A stretch of DNA of 64,000 bases, taken from assembly GCF_900478135.1 (NCBI RefSeq), contig NZ_LS483470.1:1980501-2044500 (forward strand), read 5' to 3'. This stretch comes from Leminorella richardii. GTDB taxonomy: Bacteria; Pseudomonadota; Gammaproteobacteria; Enterobacterales; Enterobacteriaceae. The notes under the pieces were generated by a model, which had not been told where the DNA came from, made no database searches, and worked only from the letters and a program-made list of their open reading frames with translations. Every line of letters begins with the position of its first letter. Position 1 is the first letter of the stretch. Positions 42,903 to 51,037 of the stretch are shown here, piece after piece. Position numbers and translations under genes: made by a program.

Positions 42903-44016
42903 ATTTGTCATCCGTAAAGTAGACAACCTCATGTGCCTCATAGGATGCAGGCACCTCCAGCTTATCCAGCATTCGGGTTAAAACAGGCTCCGCTACGGGA
43001 TATTGACGATCTGCATTCTGCATTTTCCAGCGGACAAAAGGCACTTCGATATAGACAATCTTGACCCTTGCCCGATAGGCAGTAAACAGCGATATCAGCT
43101 GCTGACGGAGGGACTGCGTTAGGTTTGTCGCATTCCAGATAAACGCCCGATTCTGCCGAAGCAGCTGTCTTGCCTGCTCTTTTGCCTGCTGAACAACCCA
43201 TCCGTTAGACGTCTTGTCTCCGGGATCAATTCGATGCTGACGGCGAATGTCGTCTAGACTGACCACCGGTAAATCACTGCCGTGCTGTTTTAGGTAGCAG
43301 TCCTTTCCCATTCCGGGAAGGCCACAAAGCAGCGTGACGTCACTTCCATAATCACCATAAGGCTGATAGTCAGGCTGCCCACCTTCTTTTGAGAAGTAGA
43401 CGAATCGAGCCTCCGTTGACGGAAACGATCTAGCCTGCTGCCAGCACTCTTGCTCATGGCAGTACAACTCAAAGAGTTCGGTACGCTCCAGCAACGATGC
43501 TCGATCGCGACACTCTCGTCCTAACACGTCGGCTTTAGCCAACATCGTCAAAAGTACGGTATCGCAGCGCAATGAGGCAGCAAACAGCGCTTTCTGAGGA
43601 TCCGGCTTATCCATAATCCACAGGGGTAATCCATGATAGCGAACCAGCGCCGCGATTTCCTCGCGCAGGGTAAACGGCGTGGGTACATCCTGAAACAGGA
43701 TTTTTCTCGCACTCAGTTCCCCTTTTCTTGCATGACCCGGAGAAACAAAACGACCGTTTTCATCACGCCGAGTAGTGCTTCTTTTCTCAACGTCGTGCAG
43801 TGCAGCGGCTGTCCAAACAGTCTCTTGGCGCAGCGGAGAAAGCGTCTGATACTCCGGTAGCGATACCAGTGCGTTAAGCACACGCTGAGTGTGCTCAGCC
43901 ACGTCTCCTTCCGCGTGATGCTCAGGATCCTGCATCACTCCGTGCATATCAGCAAAAAAAGGGAAATGCTGGGTCAAAAATAGCCACGACCTGTCTTCAC
44001 TAAATCGCCAGTTCAT
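42901..44016 (-). CDS. HD-Pnk: HD phosphohydrolase fused to polynucleotide kinase
   Basis: A 371-residue two-domain RNA end-healing enzyme. The N-terminal HD domain (about 35-165) has His42 in EHTQRVL, HD pair His74-Asp75 in AALHDVEK, and His128 in VRYHGLP. The C-terminal P-loop kinase (about 225-370) has Walker A GLPGMGKD (232-239), Asp255 in SLDDIRRQ, the AAA_33-type WNATNLTQSLRQQL and a basic lid. In family members such as Runella HD-Pnk these remove 2',3'-phosphates and phosphorylate 5'-OH ends. The start at 44016 has a GGGAGGGG ribosome site and overlaps the ligase gene end by 17 bp. Not in E. coli. Confidence 0.88.
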   Translation of the reverse strand: MNWRFSEDRSWLFLTQHFPFFADMHGVMQDPEHHAEGDVAEHTQRVLNALVSLPEYQTLSPLRQETVWTAAALHDVEKRSTTRRDENGRFVSPGHARKGELSARKILFQDVPTPFTLREEIAALVRYHGLPLWIMDKPDPQKALFAASLRCDTVLLTMLAKADVLGRECRDRASLLERTELFELYCHEQECWQQARSFPSTEARFVYFSKEGGQPDYQPYGDYGSDVTLLCGLPGMGKDCYLKQHGSDLPVVSLDDIRRQHRIDPGDKTSNGWVVQQAKEQARQLLRQNRAFIWNATNLTQSLRQQLISLFTAYRARVKIVYIEVPFVRWKMQNADRQYPVAEPVLTRMLDKLEVPASYEAHEVVYFTDDK

Positions 44017-44723
44017 GTTCCCCTCCCTGTGACTGACGCTCATAGTAAAGCGGTGCCCGTTTCCAGTTTCGCTTCCAGTGTACGTCTGTCTTAACGTGAT
44101 TTTTTCTCACATATTTAAAAACGTTATTCATAAACGCATCTACGGGATATTCATCCCGATTGCGGCTAACGATCCCTTCCATCGAACAGAGGAGATTCAT
44201 CTGCGTATCCCACGACAAAAAACGACTCGGCTCACTGGCCTTTTCAACAATCAATTGACCAAATTCCGCCTTACTATCGGTCGTGGCTATCTCTAGCTCA
44301 GGTACCAGAGGGAAATCAAACAGTGCAGCATAAAACTTCACTTCTTCCCAGCTCAGCCAGCAATCTTTACAACGCACGGCAAAAACGAAAAAGTCATGCT
44401 CCAAGTGACGATATTCAATGGAATGAATGGCGTATAAATTCTCGCCAAAAAATCTCAATATCGTTCAGATCATTTTTGATTAATGCCCAGCGCTGACGTA
44501 TTTTTTGCGTCCAGGCCGACTGTGTCGGCGCCGCGTGGGAACGGGCAAAAACCCCGTATCTGTTCAAACAGTTATTTTCACCATCTAGCTTTTCGGTATG
44601 CACCAGTCCCTCTATGAGGGAAACGTCGCTCCACCACTGGTCATTAATTCGGTCGTCACTGGTTGTACCGGGTGAAAACGGATAGTGATAAGTTCTGCCA
44701 TATTTTCTTGATTGTCCATTCAT
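44000..44723 (-). pseudogene. ATP-dependent RNA ligase (Rnl, PF09414 type), frameshifted
   Basis: Two overlapping frames together make one RNA ligase of about 240 residues. The first (44723 down to 44415) has the nucleotidyltransferase motif I EKLDGEN with nucleophile Lys45, and GVFARSHA. The second carries motif III FGENLYAIHSIEY, motif IV EGIVSR and the C-terminal Lys-rich region. They join at a T6 run (minus strand ATTTTTTGG, about 44443-44452); deleting one T gives DIEIFGENLYAIHS without a break. The start at 44723 has AGGAG 8 bp upstream. It could be a true mutation, a sequencing error in a homopolymer, or less likely recoding. Confidence 0.82.
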
Positions 44724-44854
44724 CGCGTTGACTCCTATGTCAAACACGTGCGGTTTCTCTATGCGACAACAGCGCCCGATGAGTAATGGTCAAAAAAGGC
44801 GGTCGAACCTGAAACAGGCGCACGTTTTATCTAATAGGTGAAAAAAGCGTAAAA

Positions 44855-44920
44855 ATGGAGGAAATTAAACGCGGTATTGGTGAAGGCGCGCGCATATTAA
44901 CAGGATTGGCGCAAGATTGA
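44855..44920 (+). CDS. Possible 21-residue small protein
   Basis: The frame MEEIKRGIGEGARILTGLAQ ends with one more residue (Asp). It has a regular charged/hydrophobic spacing that could form an amphipathic helix. It is followed at once by the hairpin at 44923-44955. There is no clear ribosome site (AGGTG lies 15 nt upstream) and no known homologue that I recognise. It may be chance. Confidence 0.2.
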   Translation: MEEIKRGIGEGARILTGLAQD

Positions 44921-44922
44921 CA

Positions 44923-44955
44923 AGAGAGGAAAGCGAACGCTCTCCTCTCTTTTTT
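44923..44955 (+). terminator. Rho-independent terminator without an assigned upstream gene
   Basis: AGAGAGGA...TCCTCTCT, an 8-bp stem followed by TTTTT on the plus strand. No annotated rightward gene ends here (the previous one is sodB, 2 kb away with its own terminator), so it may end a small RNA or small protein gene. Confidence 0.65.
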
Positions 44956-44958
44956 CGT

Positions 44959-45738
44959 TTATGGCAGCTCGACGTGAAAGAGCTGACGAAAGTTATTCGT
45001 GGTTATTTCAGCCAGCGTTTCAAGCTCAACGCGCTTTAAAACGGCCAGATATTCAGCCACGTCCCTGACATAGGCAGGTCGATTCTCTTTTCCCCTGTGG
45101 GGCACCGGAGCCAGATAAGGAGAGTCAGTTTCAATCAGCATACGGTCTAACGGGACATAGCGAGCGGCTTCCCGTAGGGCATCCGCATTGCGAAACGTCA
45201 CGATCCCAGAGAATGAAATATAAAAGCCAATATCCAACAGCTGCTTTGCCGTTTCGCAGTCTTCTGTAAAACAGTGCAGCACACCGCCACAGTCCCTAGC
45301 CCCTTCTTCTTTCAGAATGGCTAGCGTATCTTTACGAGCGTCACGAGTATGTACAATAACCGGTTTGTTCAGAACGTTGCCAACCTGAATATGCTGGCGA
45401 AAGCTGGCCTGCTGCTGAGGCAGGTTGTCCTGCTGATAGTAGTAGTCCAGCCCCGTTTCTCCCAGAGCAACAACGCGCGGATCCTCTGCGAGCGCTTTAA
45501 GCTGCTCTACCTTATACGCTTCCTTAAGGTCGAGCGGATGAACGCCACAGGAAAGAAAAACGTTAGGATAGTGGGCAACCCGTTCACGGAGTGCCTGAAA
45601 GCCGGAAAGCGTTGTAGAAACCGCCAGAAACGCATGAACATCGCGCTGTGCAGCTCCGGCCAGAACGCCATCCAAATCAGTGCCCTGCTTGTCAAAATCC
45701 AGAGCATCAAGATGGCAGTGTGAATCAACTAAATACAT
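44959..45738 (-). CDS. ycfH: TatD-family metal-dependent hydrolase (YcfH)
   Basis: A 259-residue TatD/YcfH-type TIM-barrel hydrolase. Metal-binding stretches are DSHCHLD (residues 5-11), ALGETGLDYYY, VHTRDA, LHCFTED and ETDSPYLAPVPHRGK. The family has nuclease or D-aminoacyl hydrolase-like activities; the exact substrate of YcfH is not settled. It follows holB as in E. coli, although ptsG is not next to it. Confidence 0.93.
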   Translation of the reverse strand: MYLVDSHCHLDALDFDKQGTDLDGVLAGAAQRDVHAFLAVSTTLSGFQALRERVAHYPNVFLSCGVHPLDLKEAYKVEQLKALAEDPRVVALGETGLDYYYQQDNLPQQQASFRQHIQVGNVLNKPVIVHTRDARKDTLAILKEEGARDCGGVLHCFTEDCETAKQLLDIGFYISFSGIVTFRNADALREAARYVPLDRMLIETDSPYLAPVPHRGKENRPAYVRDVAEYLAVLKRVELETLAEITTNNFRQLFHVELP

Positions 45739-45765
45739 AAGAAAGGTAACTCGAGAAAACTGATC

Positions 45766-46767
45766 CTAAGCCGCTTCGCGTTCCGTTTGGCTTAGCATAT
45801 TGGTTAATAAAAGCTCACGATTGATGCCTGCCACAGTCATTAACTGATATCGGCAGTCAAGCCAGCGCTGTACTGTCAGATTAATCAATAAAGGCGACAT
45901 GATGGCAGACAGGCGCTGAATAGCCTCCAGTGCATCCTGATTGACCACAAAAGCGCTGGCTCCCTGCTGCTGCTTCATAACGTCCAACAGCAGCGACACC
46001 GCCCAATGGATACGTTCTTCAGCATTATCCTGATTAAGCAGCGGCAATAACGCTAGCAAGTCTCGGCGCTCAAAAGATAAAGCTAGCTCTTTACATAGTT
46101 CCGCACGCGCAGCCCAGTCTCCAGAAGCCAGCATTGCCTGAGCAACGGGCGGTGCACCGTTGCTTAAGCGAAGCGCGGTACGTAAAACGTTTACCTCTGA
46201 AGGTACATTCCCCTGCCTGCGCAGCCATTCAATACCAAAGGCTTCATCTGGGCAGGAAAGCTGCCAGTGCAGGCATCGACTGCGGACAGTCGGCAGCAGC
46301 GGTGCAGAATCAGGGCAGGACAAAAGAAAGTAAGTCTGCTTGGGAGGCTCTTCGAGAGTTTTTAGCAGCGCATTCGCCGCCGCCTCACTCAGCCGCTCAG
46401 CGCCGCGGATCCATGCGACCTTCGAACCACCCTGCTGAGACATGTTATAGAGCGTTTCAGTCAGCTGACGCACGGCTTCAACACCAATCGTAGCCTTCCC
46501 CTTTTCTGGTTCAACGACGTGCCAGTCAGGATGAGTTTCCGCCTTCATCATATGACAGCTGTGGCAGACTCCACAGGTTTTTTCTCCCTGAGGATTTTCA
46601 CACATCAGCCAGTATCCTAACGCCTGGATCAGGGATTCATCCCCGCATCCAGGTACAGACTGCAGCAACAGAGCGTGATGGCGACGCTCTGATGTGTACT
46701 GGGCAACAAGCTGCCTATAGGCAGGCGTCAGCCACGGATACCAAATCACGCCTGACTCTCCAGCCAC
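45766..46767 (-). CDS. holB: DNA polymerase III subunit delta prime
   Basis: A 333-residue clamp-loader subunit. Delta prime lacks a working P-loop, as here. It has the zinc-binding cysteines CGVCHSC with an upstream Cys (CENPQGEKTC), and the SRC motif in TVRSRCLHWQL, which supplies the arginine finger. It overlaps tmk by 22 bp, so coupling is likely. Confidence 0.95.
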   Translation of the reverse strand: MAGESGVIWYPWLTPAYRQLVAQYTSERRHHALLLQSVPGCGDESLIQALGYWLMCENPQGEKTCGVCHSCHMMKAETHPDWHVVEPEKGKATIGVEAVRQLTETLYNMSQQGGSKVAWIRGAERLSEAAANALLKTLEEPPKQTYFLLSCPDSAPLLPTVRSRCLHWQLSCPDEAFGIEWLRRQGNVPSEVNVLRTALRLSNGAPPVAQAMLASGDWAARAELCKELALSFERRDLLALLPLLNQDNAEERIHWAVSLLLDVMKQQQGASAFVVNQDALEAIQRLSAIMSPLLINLTVQRWLDCRYQLMTVAGINRELLLTNMLSQTEREAA

Positions 46768-47381
46768 TTCGTTACTGCTAAACGAATATCGGCGGTTACT
46801 TTGTCCAACGGCTGAGAAGCATTAATAGTGACGATCGAGTTATCCTGCTGCGCCAACGCTAAATAGCGCGCCCGAGTGCGTTCAAAAAATGCTAAAGACT
46901 CTTTTTCAATGCGATCGAGCTCGCCCCGCGCTCGTGCCCGAGCCAAGCCCTGCTCTGGGGGAATATCCAGATACAGCGTTAAATCGGGTCGAAAATCGCC
47001 CAGCACCGCGTCTCTTAGCGTGGTCATCAGTCCGGCATCAATACCTCGCCCTCCTCCCTGGTAGGCTTGAGACGAAAGATCGTGGCGATCGCCAATAACC
47101 CACTCCCCACGCGCTAGCGCAGGTTTAATGACATTCTCAACCAGCTGGATCCGCGATGTATACATAATAAGCAGTTCAGCTTTATCCGTAATGGGCTCGT
47201 CATGAACACCCTCTTTAACCAGAGTGCGGAGCTTCTCTGCCAGAGGCGTTCCCCCAGGCTCGCGGGTAAATCGAACGTTTTCAATCCCCCAGCGCTTCAG
47301 TTCATCAACAACAGTGTCCCGTGCTGTTGTTTTACCCGCACCTTCAAGCCCTTCAATAACAATGAATTTCCCCGATTTCAT
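46746..47381 (-). CDS. tmk: Thymidylate kinase
   Basis: A 211-residue dTMP kinase. P-loop GLEGAGKTT (10-18), the DRH/D motif VIGDRHDLSSQAYQGGGRG, and the LID region RARARGELDRIE with the basic residues typical of type II (E. coli-like) enzymes. The start overlaps the mltG stop by one base. Confidence 0.96.
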   Translation of the reverse strand: MKSGKFIVIEGLEGAGKTTARDTVVDELKRWGIENVRFTREPGGTPLAEKLRTLVKEGVHDEPITDKAELLIMYTSRIQLVENVIKPALARGEWVIGDRHDLSSQAYQGGGRGIDAGLMTTLRDAVLGDFRPDLTLYLDIPPEQGLARARARGELDRIEKESLAFFERTRARYLALAQQDNSIVTINASQPLDKVTADIRLAVTKWLESQA

Positions 47382-48403
47382 TACTGTTTTCCCGCCCGCA
47401 AGGTTTGCAAATACTGGCGCACAGCCTGATTGTGACTCTGCAGATTAGTGGTAAATGTATGCCCGCCTTTACCGTCGGCAACAAAATAGAGATAGTTAGT
47501 TTTTGCCGGATGCGCGGCAGCCTTCAGCGATGCCTGACCAGGCATGGCGATCGGCGTAGGCGGCAAGCCGTCAATGGTATAGGTGTTATAGGCCGTTGGC
47601 GTTGTTAAATCTTTACGGGTGATATTGCCGTTATACTGGCTGCCCATTCCGTAAATAACTGTTGGGTCAGTTTGTAGCTTCATACCGATACGCATTCGGT
47701 TAACAAACACTGAAGCCACCTTGTCCCGCTCCGAATCCAACGCGGTCTCTTTTTCAATAATAGACGCCATGATCATCATTTCGTACGGCGTTTTATACGG
47801 AAGATTCTCTTCGCGCCCGTTCCAAACTTCATCAACGGTTTTCTTCATTTTCTCGTGGGCGCGTTTTAGTAATGCTCGATCGGTAGTTCCTGCCGTATAG
47901 TTGTAGGTGTCCGGATACAGCCATCCTTCCGGATGTGCCGGATCGTTAATCGCTAATACCTCGGCGACCTTCTCTTCACTGGCTCCTTCTAGCGTATGTT
48001 TTACATAAGGCGCCTGTGCCAACAGCGGGATCCAGTCCTGCATGCGGGTTCCTTCAATAAAACGGATCGAGAACTGCGCTTCTTTGCCTGATCGAAACAG
48101 CAGCAGCATGGCCTTAATATCCATCTCCGGCGTTAGCTGATAAGTTCCTGCTTTAAAACCGCCAAGATCGGGCTGAAGACGCAATAGCCACGGTAGCGCT
48201 TTAACGTCACTAACAACGCCTTTTTCTACCAGAAGATTACCCAATGCAGCCTGCCCCGTTCCTGAGGGCAGCGTAAAATAGATGGGTTCTTTTAGGCTTA
48301 GCGGCCTTTGTGCATAATTTTGCAGCCACTGATACCCGGCAAAGGCTCCGGCGGCTCCGGCCAGAACTGCAACAGCTAAAATCCCTATAAGTTTCTTTTT
48401 CAT
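47381..48403 (-). CDS. mltG: Endolytic murein transglycosylase MltG (YceG)
   Basis: A 340-residue inner-membrane enzyme that cuts nascent glycan strands. One N-terminal membrane helix (about 5-27) is followed by a LysM-like subdomain and the YceG domain. The catalytic Glu is in ASIIEKETAL, and the conserved LQTDPTVIYGMG and PTPIAMPGQASLKAAAHP are present. The start at 48403 (ATG) is preferred; a GTG two codons earlier is possible. The usual upstream partner pabC is missing and a terminator stands between fabF and mltG. Confidence 0.94.
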   Translation of the reverse strand: MKKKLIGILAVAVLAGAAGAFAGYQWLQNYAQRPLSLKEPIYFTLPSGTGQAALGNLLVEKGVVSDVKALPWLLRLQPDLGGFKAGTYQLTPEMDIKAMLLLFRSGKEAQFSIRFIEGTRMQDWIPLLAQAPYVKHTLEGASEEKVAEVLAINDPAHPEGWLYPDTYNYTAGTTDRALLKRAHEKMKKTVDEVWNGREENLPYKTPYEMMIMASIIEKETALDSERDKVASVFVNRMRIGMKLQTDPTVIYGMGSQYNGNITRKDLTTPTAYNTYTIDGLPPTPIAMPGQASLKAAAHPAKTNYLYFVADGKGGHTFTTNLQSHNQAVRQYLQTLRAGKQ

Positions 48404-48483
48404 TGCCACGGTCGCTTTATCGAGATGTCATTTAAAAATGCGGTTACTGTATGACAGTATGGTGCCAAATTCTATAAGCAAAA

Positions 48484-48507
48484 CGGCCCGGTGAATATAC
48501 CGGGCCG
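48484..48507 (-). terminator. Terminator downstream of fabF
   Basis: CGGCCCGGT-ATATTC-ACCGGGCCG on the minus strand followed by TTTTGC. It separates the fatty acid operon from mltG, the position where E. coli has pabC. Confidence 0.85.
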
Positions 48508-48551
48508 CTCTCATTGTTACTCTAGCGCCACCAACTAGGCGGCTCACTCAC

Positions 48552-49793
48552 TTATATTTTACGAAACAAAACCGAGCCGTTTGTTCCACCAAAGCCAAAT
48601 GAGTTACACAGCGCGTATTCCATGCCTTTCACCTGACGAGCTTCGTGAGGCACAAAGTCTAGATCGCAGCCTTCGTCAGGATTATCCAGATTGATCGTAG
48701 GTGGAATAGCCTGATCGCGCAGCGCAAGGATAGAGAAAATAGACTCTACCGCACCAGCAGCGCCCAGAAGGTGACCCGTCATGGACTTAGTTGAGCTCAC
48801 CATCACGCGTTTAGCATCTTCTTTAAAAATGCTTTTAACTGCCTGAGCCTCTGCTTTATCGCCCGCATTCGTTGACGTACCGTGCGCATTAACATAGCCA
48901 ACCTGTGACGGTGTCACGCCTGCATCACGCAGCGCATTTTCCATCGCCAAGGCCGCGCCCGCACCGTCTTCCGGCGGTGACGTCATGTGGTAAGCGTCGC
49001 TACTCATGCCAAAGCCAACAACTTCAGCATAAATTTTAGCGCCGCGCTTCTTGGCGTGGTCGTATTCTTCCAGCACCAGAATGCCTGCACCGTCACCCAG
49101 CACAAAACCGTCACGGTCTTTATCCCAAGGGCGACTGGCCGCCTGAGGCGCATCATTACGGGTAGACAGAGCGCGCGCAGCGCCAAAGCCGCCAACGCCT
49201 AATGGCGTGCTCGCCTTCTCACCGCCGCCCGCAACCATCACATCGGCATCACCATAGGCAATGATGCGCGCCGCGTGACCAATGTTGTGGACACCAGATG
49301 TACAGGCCGTAGCAATGGAAATGCTTGGGCCTCTGAAGCCGAACATGATAGACAAGTGGCCTGCGATCATATTTACGATTGTCGAAGGCACAAAGAATGG
49401 GCTTACCTTACGCGGGCCGCCTGTCATTAATGCGCCGTGGTTCTCTTCAATCAGACCAAGACCACCAATGCCAGAACCGATAGCGGCACCGATACGCGGT
49501 GCGTTTTCCGGCGTGATCTCAATGCCTGAATCGGCAATGGCCTGCATGCCGGCAACAATGCCGTATTGGATAAAGGGATCCATTTTTCTCGCGTCTTTAC
49601 GCGAGATAAACTCATCAGAGTTAAAACCTTTTACTAAGCCCGCAAAACGCGTAGCAAAACCGCTGGTATCGAAATGGTCAATAAGGCTGATACCGCTCTG
49701 CCCGGCAAGAAGAGCCTGCCATGTAGTCTCTACAGTGTTGCCGACAGGGGATAACATGCCCATTCCGGTCACTACAACTCGACGCTTAGACAC
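48552..49793 (-). CDS. fabF: 3-oxoacyl-ACP synthase II (FabF)
   Basis: A 413-residue KAS II condensing enzyme. The active-site Cys is in SIATACTSGVHNIGHAAR, and the two catalytic His are in VNAHGTSTNAGD and SMTGHLLGAAG. It elongates palmitoleoyl-ACP to cis-vaccenoyl-ACP and tunes membrane fluidity with temperature. It follows acpP after an 87-bp gap containing a hairpin. Confidence 0.97.
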   Translation of the reverse strand: MSKRRVVVTGMGMLSPVGNTVETTWQALLAGQSGISLIDHFDTSGFATRFAGLVKGFNSDEFISRKDARKMDPFIQYGIVAGMQAIADSGIEITPENAPRIGAAIGSGIGGLGLIEENHGALMTGGPRKVSPFFVPSTIVNMIAGHLSIMFGFRGPSISIATACTSGVHNIGHAARIIAYGDADVMVAGGGEKASTPLGVGGFGAARALSTRNDAPQAASRPWDKDRDGFVLGDGAGILVLEEYDHAKKRGAKIYAEVVGFGMSSDAYHMTSPPEDGAGAALAMENALRDAGVTPSQVGYVNAHGTSTNAGDKAEAQAVKSIFKEDAKRVMVSSTKSMTGHLLGAAGAVESIFSILALRDQAIPPTINLDNPDEGCDLDFVPHEARQVKGMEYALCNSFGFGGTNGSVLFRKI

Positions 49794-49843
49794 GTTGAAT
49801 CCTCCAGAGGGGGGAATGACTTGTTATTAGAAATGAGAAAACT

Positions 49844-49865
49844 TAGGCGGTCGAATGACCGCCTA
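49844..49865 (-). terminator. Hairpin between acpP and fabF
   Basis: TAGGCGGTCATTCGACCGCCTA on the minus strand followed by AGTTTTCTC. It is probably a partial terminator that keeps acpP mRNA far more abundant than fabF. Confidence 0.65.
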
Positions 49866-49880
49866 GATAGATATGTCTGA

Positions 49881-50117
49881 TTACGCGTTAGCAGCCGTGA
49901 TGTAATCAATTGCCGCTTGAACAGTGGTAATCTTCTCTGCTTCTTCGTCTGGAATCTCAGTATCAAACTCTTCTTCCAGAGCCATAACCAGCTCAACAGT
50001 GTCAAGAGAGTCAGCGCCCAGGTCTTCTACGAAAGAAGCGCTGTTCTTAACTTCGTCTTCTTTAACACCCAGTTGCTCAATGATAATTTTCTTAACACGT
50101 TCTTCGATAGTGCTCAT
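49881..50117 (-). CDS. acpP: Acyl carrier protein
   Basis: A 78-residue acidic four-helix protein with the 4'-phosphopantetheine attachment Ser in GADSLDTVELVMALEEEF. It is near identical to E. coli AcpP. It carries acyl intermediates for FabD, F, G, H, I, PlsX and the lipid A acyltransferases in this window. A 153-bp gap to fabG probably holds its own promoter. Confidence 0.98.
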   Translation of the reverse strand: MSTIEERVKKIIIEQLGVKEDEVKNSASFVEDLGADSLDTVELVMALEEEFDTEIPDEEAEKITTVQAAIDYITAANA

Positions 50118-50270
50118 ACTCTTAAATTTCCTATCAAAACTCGCTAACGCGATGGTTTTCGTAGTTTATTCAATGTTGAAAAAGATGCAACCAAATATAG
50201 GCTGGCGGAACAAAAATTTTGAACTATTTTGCTAAATTTAGCGCAAATCGAACAAAATTTCAGCGTTCCT

Positions 50271-51005
50271 TTACAGCATATACATGCCACCATTCACATG
50301 TAAGGTTTCACCCGTAATGTATCCAGCTTCATCAGAGGCTAAAAAAGCAGCAGCGCTGGCAATCTCTTTTGCGTCACCCAAACGGTTTGCGGGGACCTGT
50401 GACAAAATGCCTGACCGTTGTTCATCTGTCAATGCACGCGTCATGTCAGTCTCGATAAAACCGGGGGCGATGACGTTAACCGTAATACCTCTTGAAGCAA
50501 CCTCACGCGCCAGCGATTTACTAAAGCCTATCACGCCAGCTTTAGCTGCGGCGTAGTTAGCCTGCCCTGCGTTACCCATTGTACCAACAACTGAGCCAAT
50601 AGTAATTATGCGACCACAACGTTTTTTCATCATTGCGCGCATAACAGCTTTTGACAGACGGAAAATAGAGGTCAGATTGGTATCGATAATGTCTTGCCAC
50701 TCTTCATCTTTCATCCGCATCAGCAGGTTATCACGCGTAATGCCTGCGTTGTTGATAAGGATATCAATATCGCCAAACTCCGCACGAATTGCTTCAAGCG
50801 CTGTTTCAATCGATGCAGAATCCGTGACGTTCAGCGCCATACCTTTGCCCTGCTCGCCCAAGTATTCGCTAATAGACTGGGCGCCGCTTTCCGACGTTGC
50901 TGTACCGATGACGCGAGCGCCTTCAGCAGCCAGCTTTTGTGCGATAGCCTTGCCGATACCACGGCTAGCGCCGGTAACAAGAGCGATTTTTCCTTCTAAC
51001 TTCAT
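50271..51005 (-). CDS. fabG: 3-oxoacyl-ACP reductase FabG
   Basis: A 244-residue NADPH-dependent SDR enzyme. The Rossmann motif TGASRGIGKAIA is at 11-22, NNAG is in ILINNAGITRDNL, and the catalytic Ser/Tyr/Lys lie in GSVVGTMGNAGQANYAAAKAG. Reduces beta-ketoacyl-ACP. Same length as E. coli. Confidence 0.97.
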   Translation of the reverse strand: MKLEGKIALVTGASRGIGKAIAQKLAAEGARVIGTATSESGAQSISEYLGEQGKGMALNVTDSASIETALEAIRAEFGDIDILINNAGITRDNLLMRMKDEEWQDIIDTNLTSIFRLSKAVMRAMMKKRCGRIITIGSVVGTMGNAGQANYAAAKAGVIGFSKSLAREVASRGITVNVIAPGFIETDMTRALTDEQRSGILSQVPANRLGDAKEIASAAAFLASDEAGYITGETLHVNGGMYML

Positions 51006-51037
51006 GCAGTTCCCCTTTAGGATAAATTTGGTTTTGC

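Larger units (their letters stand above)
44724..44958. other. Intergenic region upstream of the ligase gene
   Basis: 235 bp between the ligase start and tatD. It holds the presumed cassette promoter (not resolved) and, on the plus strand, a 21-codon frame from 44855 followed by a strong terminator-like hairpin. Confidence 0.5.

Noticed and set aside
44415..44460. Programmed frameshifting as the way to make full-length RNA ligase
   Set aside because: The needed shift is +1 at ATTTTTTGG, with no stop codon or known +1 signal at the shift site; a single-base insertion is simpler. Kept only as an alternative.
49282..49830. 182-codon plus-strand frame opposite fabF
   Set aside because: Composition follows the complementary fabF codons; no recognisable family; fabF is certain.
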